From: Yoonia sp.
GTDB taxonomy: Bacteria > Pseudomonadota > Alphaproteobacteria > Rhodobacterales > Rhodobacteraceae
Direction of reading: 5' to 3'
Length of the DNA stretch: 50,389 nt
Assembly: GCF_030731595.1 (NCBI RefSeq)
Contig: NZ_JANQTS010000050.1
Location: 1 to 50,389 of the forward strand
Shown here in pieces: positions 24,818 through 33,674 of the stretch. Under the pieces are notes generated by a model. It was not told the origin of the DNA. It made no database searches and was given only the letters and a program-made list of their open reading frames with translations. The translations under genes and the position numbers were made by a program. How positions within the stretch are numbered: the first letter of the stretch is position 1; each line of letters begins with the position of its first letter.

Positions 24818-26206
24818 CTAGATCGTATGCAGATAGAGATCATAATCCACATCAGGGATCGTGCGGGCGACGCGCGCATATTCGGCGGCCTTCACGGCGG
24901 TAAAGGTACGGTGCATTTCTTCCCCCAAGGCATCCTTTAGGAAAGCTGATGCTTGGGCCGCAGCAATAGCCGCGTTCCAGTCTCGCGGCAGCGCGCGGCT
25001 TGTGTCCGCGTCATAGCCGTTGCCGGTGGTTTCCGGGCCGGGCTCAATCTGTTCGGTGATGCCTTTGCGCATGGCGGCCAGCACGGTGGCGGCGACCAGA
25101 TAGGGGTTGGCATCGACGCCGGACAGACGATGTTCGACCCGGCGGGCAGACCGCGCACCAGCGGGGACACGTACCGCGACAGAGCGGTTGTTGACGCCCC
25201 ACGTCGGCGCGACCGGCGCATAGCTTTGATTGGCAAAGCGGCGCCAGCTATTGGCGTGCGGGGCAAACACCAGCATACTTTCTCCCATTGTGGACAGCAT
25301 ACCGCCAATGGCGTGACGCAAGATGTCGGTCCAGCCCGCGTCCGGTTCTTCGGCCAGTCTGTTGTGGCCCGCCGCATCGCAAAGGCTCACGTGCAGGTGC
25401 ATGCCGGAACCGGCATAATCCGCAATCGGTTTTGCCATAAAGCAGGCGACCACACCGTGCCGTCGCGCCTGCGCGCGGACGATCCGTTTGAGCCGCACCA
25501 GATCGTCTGCGGCCTGCATGATGTCGGCGCGGTGGTGCAGCGTCAGTTCGTATTGCCCGGGCGCATATTCCGAAATCAGCGTTTCCACCTTGATCCCGGC
25601 CAGGGCTGCCCCCGCATAGATATCCGCAAAGAGCGGCTGCATACCGATCAGGTGGTCCACGGAATAGACTTCGGTCTTGCGCGATCTGCGTCCGTCCACG
25701 ACATCGCGCGCTGGCTGCACGCGGCCTGCGCTGTCGCGCTCTGGATCAAGCAGGAAAAACTCAAGCTCGAGCGCCGCGGTCGGGTGCAGACCAAGGGTCG
25801 CCATCGCATCGATCTGACGGCGCAGCGCATGGCGCGGGTCTGACAGCATCGGCGTGCCATCAAGATGGTACTGCGACAACAGCAGTTCGGCGCGCGGCGG
25901 CATCGTGCCATGCTGGGCCACCAGCGAGCCCGGCACAGGCCAGGCCCGCAGATCACCATCACCGGTGTCCCAGATCAGCCCGGTCTCGTCCACATCCTCG
26001 CCAACCACATCAAGGCCAAGGATCGAGATCGGCAAATGCCGCCCGCTCTTGTAAAGCGCTTCGAGTTCGTGGCGGCGGATAATCTTGCCGCGCCCGATCC
26101 CGTTGGAATCGAGCAAGACGATGTCGATGGCTTCAATCTGGGGGTGGGCCGCAAGGAAATCGGTGGCCTCTTGCAGGCTGGCGCCCGACGGGCAGGTATC
26201 AGGCAT
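24818..26206 (-). CDS. Glutamine-synthetase-family ligase (gamma-glutamyl-amine synthetase type)
   Basis: A 462-residue GlnA-fold protein with the N-terminal beta-grasp region (IDIVLLDSNGIGRGKIIRR) and the catalytic barrel; ALELEFFLLDP, PGQYELTLHH and GSGMHLHVSL contain the metal- and glutamate-binding residues, and VPAGARSARRVEHRLSGVDANPYL the Arg-rich ATP/glutamate site. The family joins glutamate to ammonia or to amines such as putrescine (PuuA). It ends with a short tail lacking the GlnA adenylylation motif. Its start overlaps the stop of the upstream aminomutase-type gene by 8 nt, so the pair is one transcription unit. Gamma-glutamylation of an amine whose amino group is then moved or oxidised is the likely theme; the exact amine is unknown. 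Confidence 0.9.
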   Translation of the reverse strand: MPDTCPSGASLQEATDFLAAHPQIEAIDIVLLDSNGIGRGKIIRRHELEALYKSGRHLPISILGLDVVGEDVDETGLIWDTGDGDLRAWPVPGSLVAQHGTMPPRAELLLSQYHLDGTPMLSDPRHALRRQIDAMATLGLHPTAALELEFFLLDPERDSAGRVQPARDVVDGRRSRKTEVYSVDHLIGMQPLFADIYAGAALAGIKVETLISEYAPGQYELTLHHRADIMQAADDLVRLKRIVRAQARRHGVVACFMAKPIADYAGSGMHLHVSLCDAAGHNRLAEEPDAGWTDILRHAIGGMLSTMGESMLVFAPHANSWRRFANQSYAPVAPTWGVNNRSVAVRVPAGARSARRVEHRLSGVDANPYLVAATVLAAMRKGITEQIEPGPETTGNGYDADTSRALPRDWNAAIAAAQASAFLKDALGEEMHRTFTAVKAAEYARVARTIPDVDYDLYLHTI

Positions 26207-27599
26207 GAATGGCTCCGTTAAGTTCTGTGATCACCGCTGTGAAGGCCGCGATCAACCTGTCGATTTGCCGGTCGGTGGTCACGGGGCTGACCAGCATCAT
26301 GTTGTGGAAAGGCGCGATCAGACAGCCGCGGTTCAGCAGGCCCAGATGCACGGCACCTTCCAGCGCCGGATGATGCGCCGCCGCTGCTTGGCTGCCATTG
26401 AGCAACGGCCCCGGGGCGCAGATGAATTCCACCCGCGCGCCCACGCGCACCACATGCCAAGGCAGCCCCGCCTGCGCAATCGCTGCGCGCAGTCCTTCGG
26501 CAAGACGCGCGGCACCGGTATTCATATGATCAAAGGCCTCGGGCGTTGCGACCTCTGACAAGGTCGCTTCCAGACAGGCGAACTGCATCGGGTTGCCGGC
26601 CAATGTGGTCCCCATGCCCGAATGCCCCGAGGGACGGGCCGCGTCATAGGTTTGGAACCGCTTTGCCACAGCATCTGTCATACCCCAAAGAGCCGTTGGC
26701 ATCCCGCCCGCCACGCATTTGCCGATCACAAAGATGTCGGGCGCAAGGCCGTGCTGGCCGGTATACCCGCCGTGCCTCGTCGATTGCGTGTGGGTTTCGT
26801 CAATAATCAACAGCGCACCATGCGCATCGGCCAGGGCGCGCAAGCCGTCCAGAAATCCCGGCTGCGGCAAGACCATGCAGGAATTTGTCATCACAGGTTC
26901 GGTCAGGATCGCAGCCACGTCGCCTTTGGACAAAGCGGCAGCAACCCCCTCCAGATCATTGAATTCAACGCAAACGGCCCCTTCAACAAGATCAAAGCCT
27001 TGCCCCACCAGACCTGCCCGCGCGACGGTCTGGCCTGCGTGCAGCTCTACCATCGTGTCCTCCAGCGTGCCGTGATAACAGCCGTTGAACACCAGAACCT
27101 TGCGTCGCCCTGTGATGGCACGGGCCACGCGCAAGGCATTGCGGTTTGCGTCTGTCGCGCTCAGCGTCATCTGCCAGATGAAATCGCCGAAATGCGCGGA
27201 CATCAGCGCCCCCGCCCGCAGCGCCGCTTTGGAGGGCAGCATATAGGTCAACCCACGCCGGGCCTGACGGCGGATGGCGCGGGCCACGGCGGGGGGCGCG
27301 TGACCGAACATTGATCCGGTATCCCCAAGGCAGAAATCATCCAGCCTGTGACCATCCAGATCCGTCAATCGCGCGCCTTTTGCCGTCTTCACAACCAAAG
27401 GAAAGGGTGAGGGCCAGTCGCGCATCCAGTGCATCGGCACCCCGTTCAGCCAAGGGGCCGCACCCGCATCAAGTGCGGCCCGGCTGCGGGGGCGCGCGGC
27501 CTCGAAACGGGCGGCTTCCTTGGCGCGGAAAGCCTCAAGCCGCTGTCCATGCACACCGGCCACGGTGGCCATTGCGAAATCAGGAGAAAGTGTTGACAT
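26199..27599 (-). CDS. Glutamate-1-semialdehyde-2,1-aminomutase-type class III aminotransferase
   Basis: A 466-residue PLP enzyme. The Schiff-base Lys lies in IFVIGKCVAGGMPTALWG, the cofactor Asp in LLIIDETHTQSTRHGG, and GDTGSMFGHAPPAV is the N-terminal substrate loop characteristic of the HemL-like branch. As HemL is normally a housekeeping gene with glycine-rich motifs close to E. coli GsaM, this divergent copy beside a glutamine-synthetase-like ligase is more likely a catabolic aminotransferase or aminomutase. ATG 27599 behind GGAG is preferred to the in-frame start at 27701. It is the first gene of the two-gene unit ending at 24818; I see no convincing promoter in the 149-bp upstream gap. 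Confidence 0.87.
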   Translation of the reverse strand: MSTLSPDFAMATVAGVHGQRLEAFRAKEAARFEAARPRSRAALDAGAAPWLNGVPMHWMRDWPSPFPLVVKTAKGARLTDLDGHRLDDFCLGDTGSMFGHAPPAVARAIRRQARRGLTYMLPSKAALRAGALMSAHFGDFIWQMTLSATDANRNALRVARAITGRRKVLVFNGCYHGTLEDTMVELHAGQTVARAGLVGQGFDLVEGAVCVEFNDLEGVAAALSKGDVAAILTEPVMTNSCMVLPQPGFLDGLRALADAHGALLIIDETHTQSTRHGGYTGQHGLAPDIFVIGKCVAGGMPTALWGMTDAVAKRFQTYDAARPSGHSGMGTTLAGNPMQFACLEATLSEVATPEAFDHMNTGAARLAEGLRAAIAQAGLPWHVVRVGARVEFICAPGPLLNGSQAAAAHHPALEGAVHLGLLNRGCLIAPFHNMMLVSPVTTDRQIDRLIAAFTAVITELNGAIHA

Positions 27600-27748
27600 A
27601 AAAGCTCCGAAAGGCGGTGCAACAACCCTATTCGCGTGCAACTGCCTTGCCAAGCATCTGGCGCATGTGCGGCGCGTCAAGGCGCGGACCACACCACACA
27701 AAGTCGCAGGCTTGGGATAGGGCAGGGCAGAGGGTGCCGCTTGTTAAA

Positions 27749-28921
27749 TCAGCCTTTCGTGCTGGTCCTGTAAAGCGATTTTGCAAGCCATTCCGGATTC
27801 AGCTCTACACCCCAGCCGGGCGCCTGAGTGACGACCGCTTGGCCATCCTCGATCCTGTAAGGATCATTGCGGAACAGGTCGCGCTGCCAAGGATAATAAT
27901 CGTCGCCCTCAATCGAAAACTCGAGATAGCGGCCCGGATTGGGCATGGCGCGTAGCAGGTGCATGGTAAACAGGGTGACAAGGGACAGGTTTGCAGCGTG
28001 CGGCGTGCAGGGCAGACCCTGTGCATGTCCCATGCGGGCCACGTCCATGGCAAGTGACATGCCGCCGACATAAAGGATGTCGGGCTGGATGATGTCCACC
28101 GCACACAGCGCGATCATCCGTTTCCAGTTCTGAAGGTCCCAGTCCTGCTCGCCTCCTGCGACATCAATCGACAGGGCGCGCGCCACTTCCGCGGTCTGTT
28201 CCAGTTCCCAATAGGGGCAGGGCTCTTCAAAGTGTTCATAACCGTTGTCTTCGAGCATCCGGCCCACCTTGATGGCGCGGGCAGGGCTAAAGCCGGAGTT
28301 GCCGTCAACCAGCAGCGCTGCGTCAGGTCCCAGCGCCTTGCGGATCGCAGGAATGATCGCTTCGGTGCGGCCCGGCCATTCATCGCGGTCCTGCCCGCAT
28401 TCCGCTCCAACGCGGACCTTGAACGCATCAAATCCCTGCGTGTCGCGCAAAATGGACAGACGTCTTGCCTCATCCTCGGGCGTGATATCGCGCCGCATCG
28501 AGGACGCATAAGCCCGCACCGGACCCGCCGCGCCCCCCAGCAGCTCCGCCACCGGCTTGCCTGCCGCTTTGCCACGCCAATCCCAGACCGCCGTGTCGAG
28601 CCCGGCCATGGCTCTGCGCAGGTAGGTGCCGGGGTATTTGTGTTCGCGCAGCGGAATTTCGGCAATCACCGCCTCAAGTGCATCCATGCCGCGCCCCAGT
28701 GCCCAGGGGGCGACCTGACGGTGCAGGATCTCGCAGGTCAGATCACTGTTATAGGTCGAAACCTGACCCCAGCCGGTAGACCCGTCTTCGGCAGTGACGC
28801 GCACGAAACCGACCAGTGGAGTGCAGAATGTCTCGATCTGGCTGATCCGCAGGCCGGTGTCATCCTTGCCACGGTCAAAACTGACGGGTACGGCACCGGA
28901 GGATGAGTAAGGGGTGCTCAA
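27749..28921 (-). CDS. Mandelate-racemase/muconate-lactonizing-enzyme family protein (enolase superfamily)
   Basis: A 390-residue enolase-superfamily protein. The N-terminal capping domain (ISQIETFCTPLVGFVRVTAEDGSTGWGQ) is followed by the barrel, with the KxR catalytic motif in FKVRVGAE, metal ligands in LLVDGNSGF, FEEPCPYWE and VAGGEQDW, and PHAANLSL near the C-terminus. Such enzymes abstract an alpha-proton from a carboxylate and dehydrate or epimerise sugar acids or hydroxyprolines. TTG 28921 is the likely start: GGAGG lies 7 nt upstream and it overlaps the GMC gene stop (TTGA); longer in-frame starts read deep into that gene. It is paired with the GMC oxidoreductase, suggesting an oxidation-dehydration sequence on a sugar-acid-like compound (inference). 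Confidence 0.88.
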   Translation of the reverse strand: MSTPYSSSGAVPVSFDRGKDDTGLRISQIETFCTPLVGFVRVTAEDGSTGWGQVSTYNSDLTCEILHRQVAPWALGRGMDALEAVIAEIPLREHKYPGTYLRRAMAGLDTAVWDWRGKAAGKPVAELLGGAAGPVRAYASSMRRDITPEDEARRLSILRDTQGFDAFKVRVGAECGQDRDEWPGRTEAIIPAIRKALGPDAALLVDGNSGFSPARAIKVGRMLEDNGYEHFEEPCPYWELEQTAEVARALSIDVAGGEQDWDLQNWKRMIALCAVDIIQPDILYVGGMSLAMDVARMGHAQGLPCTPHAANLSLVTLFTMHLLRAMPNPGRYLEFSIEGDDYYPWQRDLFRNDPYRIEDGQAVVTQAPGWGVELNPEWLAKSLYRTSTKG

Positions 28922-30531
28922 TGTGCATCCTCCAAAATGAGGTCTGCTGCGCGGTGAGCGAGCATCATGGTCGGTGCATTGGTATTGGCCGAGGTGATAT
29001 TTGGAAAAACCGACGCGTCCACAACGCGAAGCCCTGCGAGCCCATGCAATTTCAGCCGTGGCGACACCACCGAGGTCGCTGAATCCGCGCCCATCCGGCA
29101 GGTGCCTACAGGGTGAAACACGGTGCCGCACCGCTGCCGAAAATCGGCAAGTATGTCGTCTGGTGACATGCTGTATAAATCCGGCGCGACCGCGCTTTCG
29201 ACCAGTTGCTTGAGGGCGGATGTGTTCATCAGTCTCTGGCACAATTGGCCACCGGCGACGACCTGCTTGCGATCCTCCTCAGTTGCCAGCGAATTGGGAC
29301 AGATCAGCGGCGGTGCATCGGGGTCGTTTGCACGAATGTCGATGCGTCCACGACTGGTTGGCCGCGACGGCTGAAAGCTGATGATAAAGCCGGGGAAGGG
29401 ATCGGGACGCACCACGCTGCGTTTTCCGACAGGCAGGGTGGTATAGGTGACAGGGTTGAAATAAAGCTGCTGGTCCGGCTGGGCCAGATCCGGTGCAGAG
29501 CGGAAGTAACCCCCGCACTGGTTGACCGACAGCGACAATGGCCCCCGCCGGCTGAGCGCAAACTGCAAAGCGGCGCGGACCTTCCCGTGAAAAGGGCTCA
29601 GCACGTTGTTCAGTGTTGGTTCAGTGGCGCGGAAATAGTAATTGATGCCCAGATGGTCCTGCAGGTTGCCGCCGACGTGCGGCGCATTCAAAATAGGCGC
29701 AATGCCCAGACCCTTCAGCGTTTCTGCCGGACCGATCCCGGAAAGCTGCAGGATGCTGGGCGATGCCACAGCACCCGCAGACAGAATGATTTCACGTCCG
29801 GCGCGCAGGGTCACGGTCCGCCCCTTGTGGCGCAGCACGACTGCGCTGGCGCGTCTGTCCTCAAAAACGATCCGTTCGACAAAAGCGCCTGTCATCAGCG
29901 TGACATTGGGTCTTTTCAGGGCCGGACCCAGAAAGGCGCGGGCCGAATGCATCCGCCGCCCGCCACTCGTGTTGATCCGGTAGACCGCGGCCCCTTCGTT
30001 CTGGGCACCGTTTATGTCGTCCGTAGCCGGAAGGCCCAGTTCCTTGGCAGCAGCAAAGAAAAACCGGTTCGCGTGATGGATCTGGTCCGAGACATCCTGC
30101 ACATGCATCGGCCCATTCCCCCGCCGGGTGCCATCTGCGCTGACTTGGGTTTCCATCGCCTCGTATGTTTGGCGTACTGTCTCCCAACCCCAGCCCGAGG
30201 CTCCGGCGGCAACCCAATCGTCAAAATCGCGCGGCAGTCCGCGCGCATAGACCAAGGCGTTGATCGCCCCGGAGCCGCCGACCACCTTGCCGCGGGGCCA
30301 ATAGCCTGCGCGACCTGCGAGCGTTTCTTCCGGTTCGGAATGGTATTTCCAGTTCACGCGCGGATCAAAGTAAGTCTTGCCATAGCCCAGCGGCAAACTG
30401 ATCCAAGGCGACCGGCCGCGCCCGCCCGCTTCAAGAACAAGCACCTTGTGGCGTCCCGACGCACTCAGTCTTTCCGCAAGCACACAACCGGCTGATCCCG
30501 CGCCGATGATGATGTAATCAAAGTCTGCCAT
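28918..30531 (-). CDS. GMC-family FAD-dependent alcohol/choline dehydrogenase-like oxidoreductase
   Basis: A 537-residue GMC oxidoreductase. The FAD-binding dinucleotide motif is at the N-terminus (YIIIGAGSAGCVLAERL), GMC signature 1 at GKVVGGSGAINALVYARG and the C-terminal signature around VFHPVGTCRMG and NTNAPTMMLAHRAADLI, which carries the active-site His and Asn. It oxidises an alcohol to an aldehyde or ketone, passing electrons to the respiratory chain or oxygen; choline is only one of many family substrates. ATG 30531 behind AGGGG is used; 30642 is an extension without support. Translation is coupled to the enolase-family gene by TTGA. Confidence 0.92.
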   Translation of the reverse strand: MADFDYIIIGAGSAGCVLAERLSASGRHKVLVLEAGGRGRSPWISLPLGYGKTYFDPRVNWKYHSEPEETLAGRAGYWPRGKVVGGSGAINALVYARGLPRDFDDWVAAGASGWGWETVRQTYEAMETQVSADGTRRGNGPMHVQDVSDQIHHANRFFFAAAKELGLPATDDINGAQNEGAAVYRINTSGGRRMHSARAFLGPALKRPNVTLMTGAFVERIVFEDRRASAVVLRHKGRTVTLRAGREIILSAGAVASPSILQLSGIGPAETLKGLGIAPILNAPHVGGNLQDHLGINYYFRATEPTLNNVLSPFHGKVRAALQFALSRRGPLSLSVNQCGGYFRSAPDLAQPDQQLYFNPVTYTTLPVGKRSVVRPDPFPGFIISFQPSRPTSRGRIDIRANDPDAPPLICPNSLATEEDRKQVVAGGQLCQRLMNTSALKQLVESAVAPDLYSMSPDDILADFRQRCGTVFHPVGTCRMGADSATSVVSPRLKLHGLAGLRVVDASVFPNITSANTNAPTMMLAHRAADLILEDAH

Positions 30532-30693
30532 TTTACCCCTGCAGGACACAACGCACCCGAACACGACCAATGAGTCGCGGTCTTTCAAATCCAAACTGGA
30601 GTTGGTCGGGAATTGCCAGAGCAAAGTCACAAGGCGGGCCACAACAGCGACAGTTTAGACGGTGCTTGGCCCTAAAGAAGCGCCGCACCTGCC

Positions 30694-30712
30694 AAAAACA
30701 AAGGAACCTTTG
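30694..30712 (-). terminator. Probable terminator of the sugar ABC operon
   Basis: On the minus strand, CAAAGG-TT-CCTTTG is followed by a run of T (TTTTT at 30698-30694), 22 nt past the stop of the ATPase gene. The stem is short, but position and T-run fit a rho-independent terminator; an outer ACCTGC/GCAGGT pair could extend the fold. Confidence 0.5.
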
Positions 30713-30733
30713 CCGCAGGTCAGGATGGATTGG

Positions 30734-31804
30734 TCATCGGGTTTCGGGGAAGATATGCGCCCGGTTCGGATCAAAGTCGAAGTTGGCGGCAGTGCCGGGT
30801 GATTGAATGCTGTCCTCAGCCAATGCCGCGATGATCTTGCTGCCATCGGCAAGCACGACTTCGATGACGGTCTCGCTGCCAAGCCGTTCGGTCAGGATGA
30901 CTTTGCCATGCAGCTTGCCGGCTCCGTCGCCGGCTGGCTGCAGATACTGCGGTCGCACCCCCAAGGTTGCGGTTTGCCCGACGGTGAAAGGACGTCCTTT
31001 ATGCGGCACCTCGATCCGGTCCAGTGACGGATTACTGACCGCAACAGTCGTGTCGTTGACCGCATTGACCGTCACATCCATGAAGTTCATCGAGGGAGCC
31101 CCCAGAAAGCCCGCGACAAACAGGTTGGCCGGTTCGTGATAAAGCTCCATCGGTGCGCCGGTTTGCATCACTTGCCCATCCTTGAGGACCACGATCTTGT
31201 CTGCAAGCGTCATCGCCTCGACCTGATCATGCGTGACATAGATCATCGAGGCGCCAAGGTCCTGATGCAGCTTGCCGATCTCCATCCGCATGTCCATGCG
31301 CAGGGCGGCATCAAGGTTCGAGAGCGGTTCGTCGAATAGAAAAACCTTGGGGTCACGCACGATTGCACGGCCGATTGCGACGCGCTGCCGCTGACCGCCC
31401 GACAATTCAGAGGGGCGGCGATCCAGCAGGTTTTCCATTTGCAAAATGCGGGCTGCTTCTGCCACCTTCTTTTCTTTTTCGGCTTTGCTGGCTTTCTTGA
31501 TCGTCAATCCGAAAGCCACGTTCTCGCGGACGGTCATATGCGGGAAGATGGCGTAGGACTGGAATACCATAGCAATGCCGCGTTTGGACGGCTCAAGATC
31601 ATTGACGCATGTGCCGTCAATTTCAAGCGTACCGTCGGTGATATCCTCAAGGCCCGCTATCATCCGCAGCAGGGTGGATTTGCCGCACCCCGAGGGGCCG
31701 ACAAAGACGACGAATTCTCCATCGTTGATATCGATATCGACGCCCTTGATGACCTCCACCTTGCCATAGTTCTTGCGGATGTTGCGCAATCTGACGTTGG
31801 CCAT
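30734..31804 (-). CDS. Sugar ABC transporter ATPase, UgpC/MalK-type
   Basis: A 356-residue nucleotide-binding subunit with Walker [15 protein letters not shown], signature LSGGQRQRVAIGRAI, Walker B VFLFDEPLSNLD and the switch His in YVTHDQVEAM, then the C-terminal OB-type (TOBE) regulatory domain of MalK/UgpC proteins (TLGVRPQYL). It is the last gene of the operon that starts with lacI and follows the glycosidase gene after 3 nt. It should energise the two MalFG-like permeases. Confidence 0.95.
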   Translation of the reverse strand: MANVRLRNIRKNYGKVEVIKGVDIDINDGEFVVFVGPSGCGKSTLLRMIAGLEDITDGTLEIDGTCVNDLEPSKRGIAMVFQSYAIFPHMTVRENVAFGLTIKKASKAEKEKKVAEAARILQMENLLDRRPSELSGGQRQRVAIGRAIVRDPKVFLFDEPLSNLDAALRMDMRMEIGKLHQDLGASMIYVTHDQVEAMTLADKIVVLKDGQVMQTGAPMELYHEPANLFVAGFLGAPSMNFMDVTVNAVNDTTVAVSNPSLDRIEVPHKGRPFTVGQTATLGVRPQYLQPAGDGAGKLHGKVILTERLGSETVIEVVLADGSKIIAALAEDSIQSPGTAANFDFDPNRAHIFPETR

Positions 31805-31807
31805 GAT

Positions 31808-32791
31808 CTACTCCGCCGCTTTGAGGCGGGGGACAATTCTCAGCAGCCCCTCCGAGGTGACTTCGACGGGGTCCGGGTCCATCACATGGCCGATGAAGTC
31901 GACCCCGTCCGGCCTGTCAGCAAAGCCCAATATGACCAGACCGTCGCCCGTATCCACAATGCGGGCGGCGTAGCGGCGGCATGGCAGATCACCATCAAGG
32001 AAACCGGGGGCGATCCGCCACGGACCGCGCGGACCGTCGCCGACCAGATAGTGGTTTCCGGTCACCGGCGTCGTCTTTGCGGCCTGCTCTTTGGAAAAAT
32101 GTTCATCTGCGGTGCAAAACAGGCAATACCACGTGCCGTCCACTTCAAAGACCTGCGGCACCTCAAGCTGCCCGAACCCGCCGACAAACACGGGAGGTTG
32201 CAATGTCCACGCATATCCGTCGGGCGAGGTTGCAAAGCCGATGCAGCCGCCTGCATTCGCCTCTGACACGCCATCCGCGCGGGCGGTAAAGTACATCAGC
32301 CAGCCTTCGCTCTCCGGGTCCTTCATCACCCAAGGGTCCCGCATGGCGCGGTCGTGCCATTTTCCGGTGTGGTCCGCTTCGTAGTGGTGTGCGTTAGGTC
32401 CCACCAGATCGAGGATCAGACCATCCCCGACGCGGGTCCAATTGTGCAGATCGGTCGAAGTCGCGTGACCGATCCGTTGCTTCAGGCCCTGTTCAGCCTT
32501 GCAACTGCCCGTGTAGTAGAGGTGCCACAAGCCGTCGTCGCCTTTCACGGTCGAACCCGTCCATGTCGTGTAATCGTCCCATGCCGGCCCTTGGCTTGGC
32601 TGGAAGGTCTCGCCCAGATGGGCCCAGTTTGTCAGGTCATCGCTGACCGCATGACCATAGCTGACATTGAAGTGGCGCAGTTCGGGGTTGCCGATCGACC
32701 GCGGTGCCTTGAGGAAAAAGCCGTGCCACCGGGAGCCGTCGTGGATATACCAGCTATCCCAGACAAAATGATCTTTAAGTGCGAGAACCAT
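31808..32791 (-). CDS. Clan GH-J-like (GH32/GH68-type) five-bladed beta-propeller glycosidase
   Basis: A 327-residue protein whose three acidic motifs resemble those of GH68/GH32 enzymes: Asp12 in FVWDSWYI (nucleophile position), Asp in AMRDPWVMKD (the RDP stabiliser) and Glu in GQLEVPQVFEVDG (acid/base position). Repeated propeller strands such as GHAVSDDLTNW and GHATSTDLHNW support the fold. It has no signal peptide and is too short for the beta-sandwich module usual in GH32. Encoded between permease and ATPase genes, it probably hydrolyses the imported oligosaccharide, perhaps a fructoside, in the cytoplasm. A GH43- or GH130-like assignment is the main alternative. Confidence 0.72.
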   Translation of the reverse strand: MVLALKDHFVWDSWYIHDGSRWHGFFLKAPRSIGNPELRHFNVSYGHAVSDDLTNWAHLGETFQPSQGPAWDDYTTWTGSTVKGDDGLWHLYYTGSCKAEQGLKQRIGHATSTDLHNWTRVGDGLILDLVGPNAHHYEADHTGKWHDRAMRDPWVMKDPESEGWLMYFTARADGVSEANAGGCIGFATSPDGYAWTLQPPVFVGGFGQLEVPQVFEVDGTWYCLFCTADEHFSKEQAAKTTPVTGNHYLVGDGPRGPWRIAPGFLDGDLPCRRYAARIVDTGDGLVILGFADRPDGVDFIGHVMDPDPVEVTSEGLLRIVPRLKAAE

Positions 32792-32794
32792 CGT

Positions 32795-33673
32795 TCAACC
32801 TTTCACACCAGTTGAGGCAATCGAGGCGATAAACGCCCGTTGCAAGACAAGATAAAACGCCAGAACCGGGACCGTGATGATCGTCAGATAGGCCATGATT
32901 TCTCCCCATGCTGTGTTGAGCTGAAAGAAGTATTGCAGCCCGACCATCACAGGGCGGTAGGTTTCCTGCTGGACCACGATCAGCGGCCACAGGTATTGGT
33001 TGTACATCACAAGGAATTTCAGGATTGCGGCAGTGGCGATCACCGGGCCGGCCAGGGGCATGACAACCTTAAGATAGATTTGCAGCCAAGACGCGCCTTC
33101 AACGCGGCTTGCTTCGATCAGATCGCGCGGCAAGTCCTTGAAATATTGCACAAAAAGAAAGATCGTCAGCCCGTCAGCGATCCACGGAATGATCTGTACC
33201 CGATAGGTATTCAGCCAACCGACCTGAAATCCCTCCAGCCCGATCCATGGCATCTGGCTGACCAGCAGCAGCAATGGAATTGCGATCGTCTCGAACGGGA
33301 CGATCAGCGTCGCCAGAATGATCGACAACAAGACATCGCGCCCCTTCCAGTTAAGAAACACGAAACTGAAGGCTGCAAGTGAACATGCAAGCAAGGACAA
33401 CAGGACCGTCACCCCCGTCACCAGAACAGAGTTAAAGACAAAGGTCCCGATAGGAACGCGGCTGGATGCGTCGCGGTAGTTGTCGAAACTCAAATCTCCG
33501 ACAGGCAGAAACGCCCGAATGCTGGATGTATCGCGCAGCAGTTGCAGGTCCGGTTTGAAGCTGGACATCACCATGAACACCAGCGGAAACATAAAGATGA
33601 TCGCTATGAGGGTCAGAACGACATAGCGCATGATCAGGCGCAGGCCGTGGTTGTCTTGTGTGATGGCCGCCAT
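32795..33673 (-). CDS. Sugar ABC transporter permease, MalG-like
   Basis: A 292-residue inner-membrane permease with six predicted helices (first at about 13-35) and the EAA loop DLIEASRVEGASWLQIYLKVVMPLAGP of CUT1-type carbohydrate permeases. It is 1 bp from the MalF-like gene upstream and 3 bp from the glycosidase gene downstream. It pairs with that MalF-like protein. Confidence 0.94.
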   Translation of the reverse strand: MAAITQDNHGLRLIMRYVVLTLIAIIFMFPLVFMVMSSFKPDLQLLRDTSSIRAFLPVGDLSFDNYRDASSRVPIGTFVFNSVLVTGVTVLLSLLACSLAAFSFVFLNWKGRDVLLSIILATLIVPFETIAIPLLLLVSQMPWIGLEGFQVGWLNTYRVQIIPWIADGLTIFLFVQYFKDLPRDLIEASRVEGASWLQIYLKVVMPLAGPVIATAAILKFLVMYNQYLWPLIVVQQETYRPVMVGLQYFFQLNTAWGEIMAYLTIITVPVLAFYLVLQRAFIASIASTGVKG

Positions 33674-33674
33674 C

